Assembly (NCBI RefSeq): GCF_023159225.1 | Contig: NC_063166.1 | Location: 43,517,149 to 43,581,148 of the forward strand | Source of the DNA: Perognathus longimembris pacificus | Lineage: Eukaryota > Chordata > Mammalia > Rodentia > Heteromyidae | Reading direction: 5' to 3' | Length of the DNA stretch: 64,000 bases | Part shown: positions 43,683 through 55,390 of the stretch, one piece after another | Numbering within the stretch: the first letter of the stretch is position 1 | Layout of the letters: every line of letters starts with the position of its first letter | Made by a program: the position numbers and the translations under genes | Notes under the pieces: model-generated | Seen by the model: the letters and a program-made list of their open reading frames with translations, nothing else | Databases searched by the model: none | What the model was told of the DNA's origin: nothing

Positions 43683-44135
43683 CCTACTCCTAGTCCCTTT
43701 ATCTGCCCTATATACTGGAGCACTGGGCTCTGGCTCTGTCTACTTAAAGTCCCTCAGTGGGTTCTGCCAGGATCACTGTTTCCTCATTACTATTAAATTT
43801 CTACATGTCTGTGACTTCCAGTTCCTGTCTCCTGAGTCCCAAACTCACTCTGGATTGTCTCAGAGGCAGCTTGACACCAAGAACCAGTTTGGGGCAAAGG
43901 AGCAGAAAAATACAAAAAGGACCTGTAAAGATACAATTAGCAAAATTCAGACTGTGTCTACAGCAAACTTACATTTACCAAAAAAAAATCCCAGAACACA
44001 CACACACACGACAAATTTGAAGGAAAAATGGGAGAGGAGAGTAATAAAGGAGAAACCTATAGCCTAAAAAGAGATTTCAGAGGTAAACATCTCAATGTAT
44101 AGGTTCGATTTGGATTTTGATTCAAACAAGCACAT
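43683..44135. other. Unassigned intronic sequence
   Basis: Includes a short CA run near 43999. No gene or repeat recognised. Confidence 0.4.
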
Positions 44136-44151
44136 AAAATAATTATAAGAT

Positions 44152-44365
44152 GGGGCTGGGGATATAGCCTAGTGGCAAGGGTGCCTGCCTCGGATACACG
44201 AGGCCCTAGGTTCGATTCCCCAGCACCACATATACAGAAAACGGCCAGAAGCGGCGCTGTGGCTCAAGTGGCAGAGTGCTAGCCTTGAGCGGGAAGAAGC
44301 CAGGGACAGTGCTCAGGCCCTGAGTCGAAGGCCCAGGACTGGCCAAAATAAATAAATAAATAAAT
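44152..44365 (+). mobile_element. Family-A SINE, very young
   Basis: Near-consensus copy with intact B box and an (AAAT)n tail. Perfect 16-bp target duplication AAAATAATTATAAGAT at 44136-44151 and 44366-44381. Confidence 0.95.
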
Positions 44366-44381
44366 AAAATAATTATAAGAT

Positions 44382-44765
44382 GGTCAGGAATATTTTAATA
44401 TCAAATAGATATTTTATATTAAATAATTACTGTTAATTATTTTCACCTGTGATAGTGATAGTATGATTATATTAGAGGAAAAATATTTCAGGTCCCCCCT
44501 CTTGGTGGTACTGAGGTTTAAAGTAAGTCCTCTACATTAAGCTCTACCTCCAGTCCTGCCCCACCCCCCACCCAGGCCATAACAGCCATGTGATCCTGGA
44601 GAAACACGTCATGGAATAGCAAAGTCTGTTCAAGCTGCAAACCTGGAGCTTCTGTGACCTCCTGTCCACTTCCTGCCAGTCTTCCAGCATGCTTTAGGGA
44701 ACAGATGTTTAAAAAGGTTCCTTCCCTTTGCCCTTCCCTCCCCCCCTCCTCTCTCTCTCACCTTT
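44382..44765. other. Unassigned intronic sequence
   Basis: AT-rich at first, then C-rich. No feature recognised. Confidence 0.4.
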
Positions 44766-45108
44766 CCTTGGTAGCTGGGCTTGAATTTAGAGCCTTAGCT
44801 CTTTCTTACCTTTTTCTGCTCAAGACTCTACTACTTAAACCAGAGTTCTACTTCCACCTTTTTGGTGGTTAATTGGAGCTGAGTCTCATGGACTTTTCTT
44901 CTCATACTAGCTTCAAATTTTGATCCCCAGATCTCAGCTTCCTTGGTAGATAGAAGTAAGCCACCTGTGCCCAGCTACTTCTGGCTTTTTGCTGGTTAAT
45001 CAGAGATAAGAGTCTCATGGACTTTCTGACCAGGCTGGCTTCAAACCTCAATCCTGAGGTTTCAGCTATTTGAATAGCTAGGATTACAGGCATGAACCAC
45101 CAGCATTA
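44766..45108 (-). mobile_element. Family-B SINE plus a second B1-half fragment
   Basis: 44766-44977 is a reverse copy with deletions. 44978-45108 repeats only the B1 half, fused head to tail. Confidence 0.75.
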
Positions 45109-45124
45109 AAAAGAAAAAAAAAGA

Positions 45125-45331
45125 GGGGCTGGAAATGTGGCTTAGTGGTAGAGTGCTTGCCTGGCATGTGTGAAGCCCTGGGTTCAATTCCTCAGCACCA
45201 CATAAAGTGAAAAAGACAAAAGTGGTGCTGTGGCTCAAGTGGTAAGAGTAGCCTTGAGCAAAAAGCAGCTCAGGGACAGTGCCCAGGCCCTGAGTTCAAG
45301 CCCCAGGACTGGCAAAGAAAAAGAAAAAAGA
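45125..45331 (+). mobile_element. Family-A SINE, older variant
   Basis: Starts GGGGCTGGAAATGTGGC and carries the CTGGCATGTGTGAAGCCC variant. Confidence 0.88.
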
Positions 45332-45364
45332 GATCATGGGTAATAATGTAAAAAAGGTAGAAAT

Positions 45365-45690
45365 GTTCAAAAAAAAAAAAAAAAGGAAATAAGACAGTTT
45401 TCTTCCTTGTTCTTGTTTTCTTCTCTTTTTTTCTTGTTTATCTGTCTTTTGGAGAGTAAAGGGGGGGCAGAAATGCAGGGACAAAGGGAGAATAAATGCA
45501 GCAGTGGTGCTCACTAGGCACTATGCTGAAAATGAACTGTGCACCTTTTGGGTGGGGTTGGGAGGGAAAAACTGGGAGAGAGAGAGGGAAGGGGTGACAT
45601 TGTCCAAAATGCAATGTACTCATTACCTGACTTATATAACTGTAATCCCTCCATGTATCACATTTACAGATAATTAAAAAAATAAAAATT
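45365..45690 (+). mobile_element. Family-C retroposon, longest copy
   Basis: Includes TGCTCACTAGGCACTATGCT, a G/A-rich block, GGTGACATTGTCCAAAATG, ATGTACTCATTACCTGAC and CTGTAATCCCTCCATGTATC before an AATTAAAAAAATAAA tail. Probable imperfect duplication AAAAAAGGTAGAAA (about 45350) and AAAAAATGTAGAAA (about 45692). Confidence 0.6.
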
Positions 45691-45705
45691 TAAAAAATGT
45701 AGAAA

Positions 45706-46278
45706 GGGTTTCACCTCAAGTGAAGGAATCATTTACATCTGCCTTTAGAGTCATTATTGTATTTGCATTTTTCTTTCTGCTTTTCCTATAGACAGTCTGC
45801 TCTATCTGCAGCATCAACATGGCAGATGGCAGACAGCAAGACTTTGGAGTTGGCTCTAATTGAGGGAAATACTTTATGGATTTCTTCCTTTCAGGCAGTG
45901 GGCCCATGTCTTGAGATTGTGCTTTGGGGCTTACAGTCACCTTGTCTGGTCCTGTGAGGAGGTGCAGCAGGTGTAGCAGGCTGTGCTCTGCTGGAGGTGA
46001 GGCTGTCACCTGCTGTGGGTATGTGTAGAGTGAATGGCACATCTCAGGGCAGTTAGCATCTTCCCCACACCTGAATGGGAGCCTGCAGAGCAGAATGGGA
46101 AGGAATCCTACCTTGACATTTTACAGTGGTCAGTTGCCTGTGGGTGGGACTGTGCCATGGCTGCGTGGATGCCCTCTCTGGCTCTTAGGCTTTTATTTTA
46201 CTTGTTTCTTACACTCAGTTTGAGAAGTGAGGTGTCGGTGAGGCTCTGAACAGGAATAACAACAACAACAAAAAGATT
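45706..46278. other. Unique intronic sequence
   Basis: No recognised repeat or exon. Confidence 0.45.
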
Positions 46279-46506
46279 GTTGCCAGACACTAGTGACTCA
46301 CGCCTGTAATACTAACTCAAGGAGACTGAGATCTGAGGATTCATTTTCCAGATCAGTCCAGGCAGGAAAGTCTAATTACCTCTAATTAACTACCAAAAAC
46401 CAGAAGTGGAGCTGTGGCTAAAGTGGTAGAGAGCTAGCCTTGGACATAAAAGCTAAGAGATAGTGCTTAGGCCTGCATTTAAGCAAGCCCCAGTACTGGT
46501 ATTCAA
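46279..46506 (+). mobile_element. Family-B SINE
   Basis: Complete forward copy ending CCCCAGTACTGGTATTC. Confidence 0.82.
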
Positions 46507-46564
46507 AGAGAAAGGAGGGAGAGGGTGGATGTAACCTATGCAGGATTCAAATGATCTGCAGGCT

Positions 46565-46703
46565 TTTTGTTTATTTGTTTGTGGTTGTTTTGTTTGAGAT
46601 GGTTTTACTATAGAGTACAGGTTAGCCTTGACCTTGGAGTCCTCGAATCTCAGCTTCCTGAAGGTTGGAATTGTAGGTGTGTGCACCTCTACACTGCTGG
46701 TTT
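46565..46703 (-). mobile_element. Old B1-like SINE
   Basis: GAGATGGTTTTACTATAGAG and TCTCAGCTTCCTGAAGGTTG fit a diverged reverse B1 monomer rather than family B. Confidence 0.55.
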
Positions 46704-46969
46704 AATTCATTTATTTTTTATTGTTTTGCACTTCAATAATTTTATTTCAAAGTGCCAAACAAAATGAGTCGGTCAACTTACTTATGCTAATTCAACATTA
46801 ACAATGATTTTTTTTAATGTTACAATGTATCAGCCTTTGGAGAAAGGTTTATTGGATTATGATCATAAATGTGCTTAAAAGAAGGTAACTATGGTATCTT
46901 TTCTGGAAAACTCCAATTTGTAAATATTTATAGTTCACTTTTCAGAAAGGTTTGGTAGTAGCTTTTTCT

Positions 46970-46970
<1 letters not shown>

Positions 46971-47001
<31 letters not shown>

Positions 47002-47195
47002 TGGCCAGTCCTGGGCCTTGGACTCAGGGCCTGAGCACTGTCCCTGGCTTCTTCCCGCTCAAGGCTAGCACTCCGCCACTTGAGCCACAGCGCCGCTTCT
47101 GGCCGTTTTCTGTATATGTGGTGCTGGGGAATCGAACCTAGGGCCTCGTGTATCCGAGGCAGGCACTCTTGCCACTAGGCTATATCCCCAGCCCC
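46971..47195 (-). mobile_element. Family-A SINE, young
   Basis: Near-consensus reverse copy. Target duplication TAGTAGCTTTTTCTT at 46956-46970 and 47196-47210. Confidence 0.95.
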
Positions 47196-47225
47196 TAGTA
47201 GCTTTTTCTTTCTTTTCTTTTTTTT

Positions 47226-47434
47226 TGGTCCTGGGGCTTCAATTCAGAGCCTAGGCACTGTCCCTGAGCTCTTCTGCTCAAGGATGGCACTGAGCCACAG
47301 TGCCACTTCCAGTTTCTTGATGGCTAATTGGAGATAAGAGTCTCACAGACGTTCTTGCTGCTTTGAACTGTGATCCCCAGATCTCAGCCTCCTAATTTGC
47401 TAGGATTATAGCTGTGAGCCACTGGTGCTAGGCT
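47226..47434 (-). mobile_element. Family-B SINE
   Basis: Reverse copy with deletions; it lies beside the family-A target site. Confidence 0.8.
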
Positions 47435-47683
47435 TGGAAGTAGCTTCCTGTGTATACACATACACCCCCCCCCCATTCTAAAATAAAGCCAAATAAGACA
47501 AAATTAAATTAATAGAGGGAGGAAAGCAGATAGGAGAGCCCTGAGTGTGGGCAGGGCTGAGATAGAAAGCCAGGCCTAGATCTGGGAGGGATGGTTGGGG
47601 CTTCACCTCCTCTAGGCCTGCAGTCTTGCTGGTTTTTCTGTTGTCATTCATACTTTTTCTTTTCACAAGTTGTGGTTTGTATT

Positions 47684-47795
47684 TTTTTTCTTTATTGTCA
47701 AAGTGAAGTACAGAGGGGTTACAGTTTCATATATAAGGCAGTGAGTATATTTCTTGTTCAACTTGTTACCTCCTCCCTCATTTGCACCCCCCCCA
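47684..47795 (-). mobile_element. Family-C short retroposon
   Basis: Stand-alone reverse copy of about 112 bp with target duplication TGGTTTGTATTTT (47671-47683 and 47796-47808). It starts at nearly the same internal point as 7989-8116. Confidence 0.7.
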
Positions 47796-47808
47796 TGGTT
47801 TGTATTTT

Positions 47809-48476
47809 AAAGTTCATATAAATATATAGCATCATTGTTAAGGTAGATTCCAGTAGTGATTTTAGGTGATTCTTGCCTGTCTCCACCTCTGCCTGTGGTA
47901 CAGCTCCCAGGGTACCTGAACTGTGTATGTTTGTTATCCTGAGGCACCTGGAAGTAAGAGCAAATCGCTGAATTCATTCTGGTTTCTCTGTTCTGGCTGG
48001 AAAGGAAGAAGCCAGACAATAGTTGGAGGGAACGGTTTTGGTTTTTGTTTTTTCCTGTCTCTATTTTGGGACTCTTGGTCTAGTGTAAGCCATTAAATCA
48101 AGAACTTTGAATGTGTCCTTTGTCTTGTTCTCAAGGAACCTTGGGAGAAATTCAGATGCAGAGCTGTTGCTCCCATTCCTTGTGTGAGGGGAGAGCAGGC
48201 CAACCCAGAGGTTATTTGAATGGGCTCCCTAAGCAGTTTTGTCATTTTAGGAATATCATAGATTGTACTGTACAGCCCTAGGTAGTACAGCCTACACATC
48301 TTGTTAATGCAGTGTGCACAGATAAATGTGTGTGTGCGCATGCACACACATGCATGTGTGTAAGGCTGTTAGAACCATGATGACAAAAACAGATTAAGTG
48401 AAGCACAAAAACTGGTGACACAATAAACAGCATAGTGTTTTATGGTAAATTAGTTAACTTTCAAATATTTTTTTAT
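47809..48476. other. Unique intronic sequence
   Basis: Contains a short alternating GTGTGTGCGCATGCACACAC palindrome-like stretch near 48328. Nothing else recognised. Confidence 0.45.
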
Positions 48477-48723
48477 GTTGGTACTGGGCCTTGACCTGAA
48501 AAGGCCTAGGCACTGTCTATTGCTTTTTTGCCCTACCACTTGAGCCACAGCTCCATTTCTGGCTTTTTTCTTCTTAGTTGGATGTAAGGGCCTTTTGGTC
48601 TTTCCTGCTCAGGCTGGTGTTGAACTCATAATGAAACCCATGCTGTCCTCAAATGCGAGTGAGCTCCTTTTCCTTCAGCTTTCTAAGTGCTGGGATTGTA
48701 AATGTTTGCTACTTATGCCTGGA
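48477..48723 (-). mobile_element. Family-B-like SINE, divergent
   Basis: Reverse copy whose B1 end (TTTCTAAGTGCTGGGATTGT) resembles canonical B1 more than family B. Confidence 0.65.
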
Positions 48724-48865
48724 CTTTAAAAAATATAAATAATATAAATAGGAGTATGTTGTAAAATAATGATAAAAACCATTGTAGAGTAAATATATGA
48801 ATCCATAATTAGATCATCATTATTAAATATTGTATGACATGTGTAACTCTGCACTATACGTTTGT

Positions 48866-49089
48866 GTGTGTTTGCTGGTCCTTGTACTTGAACTTGGGGC
48901 TTGGGTGTTTTCCTGAGCTTTTGTGCTAGTGCTCTACCTCTTGAGTCATAGCACCACTTCTGGCTTTTTGTGATTAATTGGAGATCAGAGTGGAACACTT
49001 TCCTGCCTAGGCTAGATATCAACACAAGATTCTTAGATCTCAGCCTCCTGAGTAGCCAGGATTATAGGTGTGAGCCACTAGCACCTGTC
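48866..49089 (-). mobile_element. Family-B SINE
   Basis: Reverse copy beside a short TG run. Confidence 0.8.
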
Positions 49090-49406
49090 TGCACTCCACT
49101 TTCATATGAGTGTAGTGCAGGCAGTTTGTTTATATCAGCAACACCATGAGCAGATCAGTAATGCACTCACTTAAACATAGGAGAGCTCTGATGTCAGTGG
49201 ACAATAGGAATCTCAGCTGCAGAATGACCTGATAGGACCACTTCCTCACATAAGCTACCCTCTGTGGACTAAGACATCATTCTGCTGCACATGATTATAT
49301 TTGCTGTTAGCCTTACTCCCCCATGGGAAAAGAAATCCCTTGAAAGCAGAGTCCTAGGTCTGTTTGATTCTAATTCTGAATTTCCAGCAGCTGGTATAAG
49401 TGCTTG

Positions 49407-49407
<1 letters not shown>
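49090..49407. other. Unassigned intronic sequence
   Basis: No recognised feature. Confidence 0.4.
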
Positions 49408-49446
<39 letters not shown>

Positions 49447-49639
49447 TTTTTGCCAGTCCTGGGCTTGGACTCAGGGCCTGAGCACTGTCCCTCACTTGTT
49501 TGCTCAAAGCTAGCAGTCTGCCACTTGAGCCACAGCACCACTTCTGGCCATTTTCTATATATGTGGTGCTGGGGAATCGAACCCAGGGCTTCATGTGTAC
49601 GAGGCAAGCACTCTTGCCACTAGGCCATATTCCCAGCCC
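49408..49639 (-). mobile_element. Family-A SINE with (CA)n
   Basis: (CA)18 at 49408-49444 adjoins the short T tail of a reverse family-A copy. Confidence 0.9.
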
Positions 49640-50426
49640 CGGCACCCATATTTTTGAGCCCAAATATTTGAATATGGGAGTCACTGTAGGCACAAATGGT
49701 TTCACCCTTCTATTGCTGTCCTGCTCTGTTTTCACTTACCTGAGGTGAGCATGGGTAGTGCAATGAATATTTATTTAACTTTCATTAGAGTATCCTGGGG
49801 TAATTGTTCTACCTTAGTACTAGTTGTAGTTCATCTCTATGGAACCTAACTTATAAATAAGCTTTATTATAGGTAAGTATGGATAGCAAAAGCTATAGCT
49901 AGGTAGAATTTGGTACTGTGCACAATTTCCAGCATCCACAGGGTATTGGATTGTCTCTCTCGTGGATGAAAAACACTGTGCTTTGGTGGAGATGTCAGCA
50001 CTCCACAAAGTGGGGCTGCATCCTGAGTTTCTCTGGGCTAGGAGGAAGGCCACTGTGAGGCCTAAGAAAACCCACCTGTATTTTCCTTAGGGAGCACTGT
50101 TTCTGTATGGGGGAGTAATTACAGAGGTTCCTTCAGTTCTAGGTCCCTTGCTGTGGAGGGTTCTGTGTGGTAGAGAGGCCCAATGAATTGGGGTACAGAG
50201 CCTCCCTCTCAGCTTCTCCCACTCCATGAAGCCATGGCTTTTAGGCTTTGGAAACTGTCAGCCACTCTGAAACAGAGGTATGCACAGGGGGTCCTAGCTG
50301 TCTACCCCCATCCCTTTGCTTTGTTTTGTTGGGTTTTTTTTGTGCTAGTCTTGGGGCTTCTCAGTTCCAACAATTCCAAGAATGATTGATTGATTGATTG
50401 ATTAGCTAACTGGTTTTTTGGGGTTT
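49640..50426. other. Unique intronic sequence
   Basis: About 780 bp. Contains four GATT units near 50387. No exon or repeat recognised. Confidence 0.45.
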
Positions 50427-50545
50427 ATTTTGCCAGTCCTGGGGCTTGAACTCAGGGCCTGGGCCCTGTCCCTGAACAGTTTTTTGCTCAAGGCTAGCAC
50501 TCTGCCACTTGAGCCACAGTGCTACTTGTGTCTTTTTCTGTTTTC
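50427..50545 (-). mobile_element. Truncated SINE, right (ID) half
   Basis: Reverse ID half common to families A and B, cut after CTTGTGTCTTTTTCTG. Confidence 0.7.
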
Positions 50546-50559
50546 TAACCAACTGATTT

Positions 50560-50785
50560 TTGTTTCTTTTGGGGGGGATGGGGAGGGGTCAGGGCCTGGG
50601 CACTATCCCTGAGCTCTTTTACTAGCACTCTACCACTTTGAGCAACAGTGCCACTTCTGGTTTTCTAGTGGTTAATTGGAGATAAGTCTCATGATTTTCC
50701 TGCCTGGGCTGGCTTTGAGTCATGATTCTCAGATCCCAGCCTCCTAAGTAGATAGGATTACAGATATGACCCATCAGCACCCAGC
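50560..50785 (-). mobile_element. Family-B SINE
   Basis: Reverse copy starting after a G run. Confidence 0.8.
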
Positions 50786-50799
50786 AACTGATTTATTTT

Positions 50800-50984
50800 T
50801 TGTTCATACTGGCACTTGAACTCAGGGCCTGGGCACTGTCCCTTAACTCTACCTCTTGAGCCATAGCCCCACTTCTACCTTTTTGCTGGTTAATTGAAGA
50901 TCAGAGCCTTGTCTGCATGGGCTGACTTCAAACCATAATATAGCTCAGCCTCCTGAGTAGCTTGAGCCATCAGTACCAACTAGC
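50800..50984 (-). mobile_element. Family-B SINE
   Basis: Shortened reverse copy fused directly to the forward piece that follows. Confidence 0.75.
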
Positions 50985-51128
50985 AGAAAAGTCCAGGAGA
51001 CTTGATCTCCAAGAAATCAGCAAAAAGCTGGGCTGGAGGCATGACTTGAGTGGCAAAGCACCACTGTGAACAAGCAAACTGAGCAAGTGCAAGACTCTTG
51101 AGTTCAAACCCAGCCTTCCTTCCCCACA
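50985..51128 (+). mobile_element. Partial family-B SINE, forward
   Basis: Middle and ID half in forward orientation (AGAAAAGTCCAGGAGAC to AACCCAGCC). With 50800-50984 it forms a tight head-to-head inverted pair. Confidence 0.65.
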
Positions 51129-51765
51129 AAAAAATGGTGAGAGAAGAGATGTTGATTTCAACTTTGACTATGATGGAGCCATGAGGATTATTTTGTTCTT
51201 TGTGTCCAGGACTTATCTTTGCCCTGGTGCTTATAACATAGGTGAGGAATTTATACATGAGAGTAACAAGATGAACACACAGCTTTCATTGCTTAGGCAC
51301 TTCAAAATTACTTAGGTTGTTTCACTTGAAGTTGCCACATTTATGGATTAACCCTCAGCTCAACAAGACTCCAAGTGATGTTCCTAAGGTTATGCAGCAA
51401 GTGCTAAAACCACAAGTCTCCATCTTGTCTCTTAAAGTTCATTTTATACCAGCTTTCATAAAATCACTACATGCTGCATGCGGAGGTCAGGCAGGCCACA
51501 TAAGCGAACACAGTTGCTAGTTATAAGGCAGCAAGGATTCTTGTGAACCTGAGACTGCAGATTCTGTCTGAGGAGGGCCCTGATCCTTGGCAACCACACA
51601 CTGAATGTCACTGTGGAGAAGTGAGGGACTCAATGGCAGCAGATCTGATGGTTCAGAGAAGCAGTCAATCTGAATTTTAACTTAAAAACTTATTAATCTT
51701 TTCAGATTTTCTCAAAATACTATATTTACCAACACTATACTTACTAAACAGAATTGGTCATTATG

Positions 51766-51766
<1 letters not shown>
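51129..51766. other. Intronic sequence with a possible MIR piece
   Basis: 51370-51425 (AAGGTTATGCAGCAAGTG) is weakly MIR-like. The remainder is unassigned. Confidence 0.4.
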
Positions 51767-51800
<34 letters not shown>

Positions 51801-52083
51801 TGTGTGTCTGTGTCTGTGTGTCTGTGACTGTGTCTGTCTGACTATCTGTCGGTGTCTGTCTGTCTGTACTAGGGCTTGAACTCAGGGACTCTCACTCATG
51901 GCTGTTTGCTCCAGGCTAGCACTCTACTGCTTGAGTCACCACTCTGCGTCCAGCTTTTTGCTAGCCAATTGGAGATAAGAATCTCTTGGGTTTGTCTGCT
52001 CCGTCTGGCTTTGAACCAAGATCTTCACATCTCAGCCTCCTGAGTAGCCAGGATTACAAGCCTGAGCCACCAGTGCCTGGCCT
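51767..52083 (-). mobile_element. Family-B SINE with (TG)n(TCTG)n
   Basis: A long irregular TG/TCTG run (51769-51868) adjoins a reverse family-B copy ending CACCAGTGCCTGGCC. Confidence 0.85.
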
Positions 52084-52269
52084 TGAGCCTCAATTTTGGC
52101 AATGAGCTTTTCTGTTCTACTCAGTAGCCACTAAGAAAAACTCCGACGGCATTTCCCCCAAATGAGTAGGAAGCTTCATAAAACCATTGTGTTAGGGAAG
52201 GCTTCCAGGTGAAAATCAGAAAGGGGCCTTAAGAGAAACCTTCCAGTCTGGAGAAGTGATATGAGAGAA

Positions 52270-52497
52270 TGTATAGCTCACACCTGTAATCCAAGCTACA
52301 GAGAAGGCTGAGAACTGAGATCTGGAGTGCAAAGCCAGCCCAATCAGGAAAAGTCTGTGAGGCTCTTATCTCCACTTAACCACCCAAAAGCTTGGAGGTG
52401 GAGGCCTGGCTCAAGTGATGGAATGCCAGCCGTGAGCAAAAAAGCTAAGGGATAGTGCCCAGGCTCTTCAGCTCAAGCCCCAGTATCAGCACACAAA
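52270..52497 (+). mobile_element. Family-B SINE
   Basis: Complete forward copy ending CCCCAGTATCAGCACAC. Confidence 0.82.
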
Positions 52498-52916
52498 AAA
52501 GTTTGGGGGTGGGGGTGAGGAGACACAACACTCAATGTTATCTGATGTCCTAATACCAGCAGTGACACCAATCCATAGAAATGTGAGACCAGCCACCAAA
52601 ACCTCCAGCAAACTGCACATTTAGTAATGTAACCTGAGTAGCTTTGTCCTCTAAAGGAGAGGAACATTAAGAATCAGGAAAATAAAGATGCTTACTACCA
52701 TCCTTTATATTTATCATAGCACCAGAAACCCTCACCAGTGCAGTAAGACTAAAAGAAATAAGAAATGTAAGAATTTGAAAGAAAAAAACCCTGTCATTAT
52801 TCCTAGTCCATATGATCTAGAATTATAGTGTTGAGCAAGATCATAGTATACATAATCAGTTTTTGTGTATAAGCCCAAACAGTTTGAAAATATAATCTCA
52901 AAAAAAATGTATGTAG
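52498..52916. other. Unassigned intronic sequence
   Basis: No recognised feature in about 400 bp. Confidence 0.4.
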
Positions 52917-53039
52917 GGGCTGGGAATGTGGCCTAGTGGCAAGAGTGTTTGCCTCGTATACATGAAGCCCTTGGTTCAATTCCTCAGCACCACATATTTA
53001 GAAAAGGCCAGAAGTGGCGCTGTGGCTCAAGTGGCAGAT
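52917..53039 (+). mobile_element. Family-A SINE lacking its 3' part
   Basis: Intact from GGGGCTGGGAATGTGGCC to CAAGTGGCAGA, then cut with no A tail, which implies a later deletion. Confidence 0.85.
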
Positions 53040-53129
53040 GTGGATGCGGTTGAGGAGGACAGTGTTTTTCCTAAACAGTAGAGGGTAGCAGAACTACCCT
53101 CCATTAAGTCCACATTGTAATTATTTTAT

Positions 53130-53334
53130 TTTGGTTTTGGTTTTTTGCCAGTCCTGGGACTTGAACCCAGGGCCTGAGCACTGTCCTTGGTTTCTTTTTG
53201 CTCAAGGCTAGCACTCTACCACGTGAACCACAGTGCCACTTTGGCTTTTTCTATATATGTAGTGCTGAGGAATCGAACCCAGGGCTTCATGTATGCGAGG
53301 CAAGCACTCTACCACTAGGCCATATTCCCAGCCC
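53130..53334 (-). mobile_element. Family-A SINE
   Basis: Reverse copy. Target duplication TGTAATTATTTTATT at about 53115-53129 and 53335-53349. Confidence 0.92.
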
Positions 53335-53426
53335 TGTAATTATTTTATTAAGCCATCTAGAAACTGCTACAGTTCACAGTGCCTCTTTCCTACCATAAGT
53401 TGCCTCTTAATAAAAATAAAGTAAGG

Positions 53427-53668
53427 CAGGTGCTGGTGGCTCACACCTATAATCCTAGCTACTCAGAAGGCTGAGATCTGAGGATCACAGTTCAAAGCCA
53501 GCCCGGGGAAGGAAAGTCTGTAAGCCTCTTACCTCCAATGAACCCCCAGAAATTGGGAAGTGGTGCTGTGGCTCAAAATGGTAGAGCACTAGCCTTGAGC
53601 AAAACAGCTCAGGGACAGTGTTCAGACCCTGAATTCAAGCTCCACAACTGACCCCCCCCCCCCCCAAA
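53427..53668 (+). mobile_element. Family-B SINE
   Basis: Forward copy whose end (CTCCACAACTGA) passes into a run of C then A. Confidence 0.85.
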
Positions 53669-53686
53669 AAAAAAAGAATGTTTTTC

Positions 53687-53998
53687 TAGAAGAGTTGTGT
53701 ATAACCACTGAGCAGGGAAAATAAATCTCCCTAGGCTTTCCCCCATAAAAAAGGGAGAAGGAGAGAGAGACAGACAGACAGAGAGACAGAGACAGAGAAC
53801 ACATATATACATACATTTTTTGTTTTGTTTTTTGCCAGTCCTGGGGCATGGACTCAGGGCCTGAGCATTGTCCCTGGCTTCTTTTTGCTCAAGGCTAGCA
53901 CTCTGCCACTTGAGCCACAGCGCCACTTCTGGCCTTTTCTAAATATGTAGAAGAGTTGTGTATAACCACTGAACAGGGAAAATAAATCTCCCTAGGCT
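53687..53998 (+). repeat. 51-bp direct duplication around a truncated SINE
   Basis: 53687-53737 and 53948-53998 are identical except for one base (GAGCAG versus GAACAG). Between them lie a purine run and a truncated reverse family-A SINE. Confidence 0.9.
53820..53945 (-). mobile_element. Family-A SINE, 5' truncated
   Basis: Right half in reverse, ending at TTCTGGCCTTTTCTAAATATG where the second duplicate starts. Confidence 0.82.
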
Positions 53999-54001
53999 GT
54001 A

Positions 54002-54003
<2 letters not shown>

Positions 54004-54055
<52 letters not shown>

Positions 54056-54075
54056 AGAGAGAGAGAGAGAGAGAT
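54004..54075 (+). repeat. (GT)n(GA)n microsatellite
   Basis: About 24 GT units then nine GA units. Confidence 0.95.
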
Positions 54076-54275
54076 CAGGGATGGGAATATGGCTTAGTGG
54101 TAGAGTGCTTGCTTAGCATGCATGAAGCCCTGGGTTCGATTCCTCAGCACCACATACATAGAAAAAGCCAGAAGTGCGCTGTGGTTCAAGTGGTAGAGTG
54201 CCAGCCTTAAACAAAAGGAAGCCAGGGACAGTGCTCAAGCCCTGAGTGCAAGCCCCAGGACTGGTGAAAACAAGA
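54076..54275 (+). mobile_element. Family-A SINE
   Basis: Forward copy, moderately diverged, ending CCCCAGGACTGGTGAAAAC. Confidence 0.88.
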
Positions 54276-54894
54276 TAATTTGGAGGAAATTACCCTCTAT
54301 ATTTGAAGAAAACCCACCCCATTTTCTCCCCTTGGATGTATACAGTTCATTCTTGCACTCTTGACAAGGCCCTTGTCTTCTGTAAACCGTGTTTGTGGCT
54401 TGCGGTAACCTCACACTATGGGGCTGCTGGCATCCACCCCACTTGCTGCTGGGGTGGGCACTCTGGGCTGGCCTGTTCTCCGGATCCCTGGAGAGCGGTC
54501 AGACATGGCTGACCACCATGAGAGAGAAAACTGGTTCTTCCATTGTTCACCAGTTCTGTCTAGAGGAATATTTAATTATCAGCTTGTGGTAGCTAAGGAA
54601 AAATAAAGTTCTTAAACTCCAGGATTTGGCAGTTTAAGATAAAAGCTTGCACGTGGGAAAGTAGGGTGTGTGGGTGGGAAGGGCTTGGGGAAATGTTTGG
54701 GTGCTTATTTAAGGATGTGAAGTGTTTATGAGGGAGCCCAGGGTTAGAATACAGATGAACCATCAAAGGCAATGAGAAATTCAAGGGCAAAAGTTAAGGG
54801 GTTTGGTTTATATTCTTAAGCATGTTAGCTGCAGCATTCATCGCTCATTAAATTTCAATAAAAGCTCTACAATCTTTTATTTATTTATTTTTTA
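54276..54894. other. Unique intronic sequence
   Basis: No recognised repeat. Several overlapping short open frames at 54300-54600 have no domain. Confidence 0.45.
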
Positions 54895-55105
54895 ATGATG
54901 GTACTGGGCTTGAACTCAGGGCCTGGGTATTGTCCTTGAACTTTTTTTTCTCAAGGCTAGCACTCTACCACTTGAGTCACAGCTTCGTTTTTACCTTTTT
55001 GCTAGTTAATTAAAGGTAAGAGTCTCATGGATACTTTCCTGCCAGGGGCTGTCTTCAAACTGCAATCTTCAGATCTCTGCTCCTGAGTAGCTAAGATTAT
55101 AGGAT
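54895..55105 (-). mobile_element. Family-B SINE
   Basis: Reverse copy, truncated at the B1 end. Confidence 0.82.
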
Positions 55106-55292
55106 TTAAAGCCATTTTATAAATACTTGAGCATTTGAAACACAGAACTACTATGAACACATATGAATTTTGGCTTTCTGAAATCTTTCTCCTCTCTAAA
55201 AAAAATTCAGAATGAGACTTGGATCCTTTTTAGTTTTGGGGTTCCCCCCCGCCACCTATTTAGCTCTGTTGATTAAACTGAAACAATTTTAA

Positions 55293-55390
55293 CTGGATGC
55301 CAGCACTCATGAGGCCCAGGCAAAAGGATCCTGAGTTCTAAGCCAGCCTGGAATACATAGTTGGGCTCTGTGTCTCAAACAAAATTAAAC
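55293..55390 (+). mobile_element. B1-like monomer, old
   Basis: TGGATGCCAGCACTCATGAG, AAGCCAGCCTGGAATACATA and CTCTGTGTCTCAAACAAAA follow a 7SL-derived B1 pattern. Confidence 0.65.
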
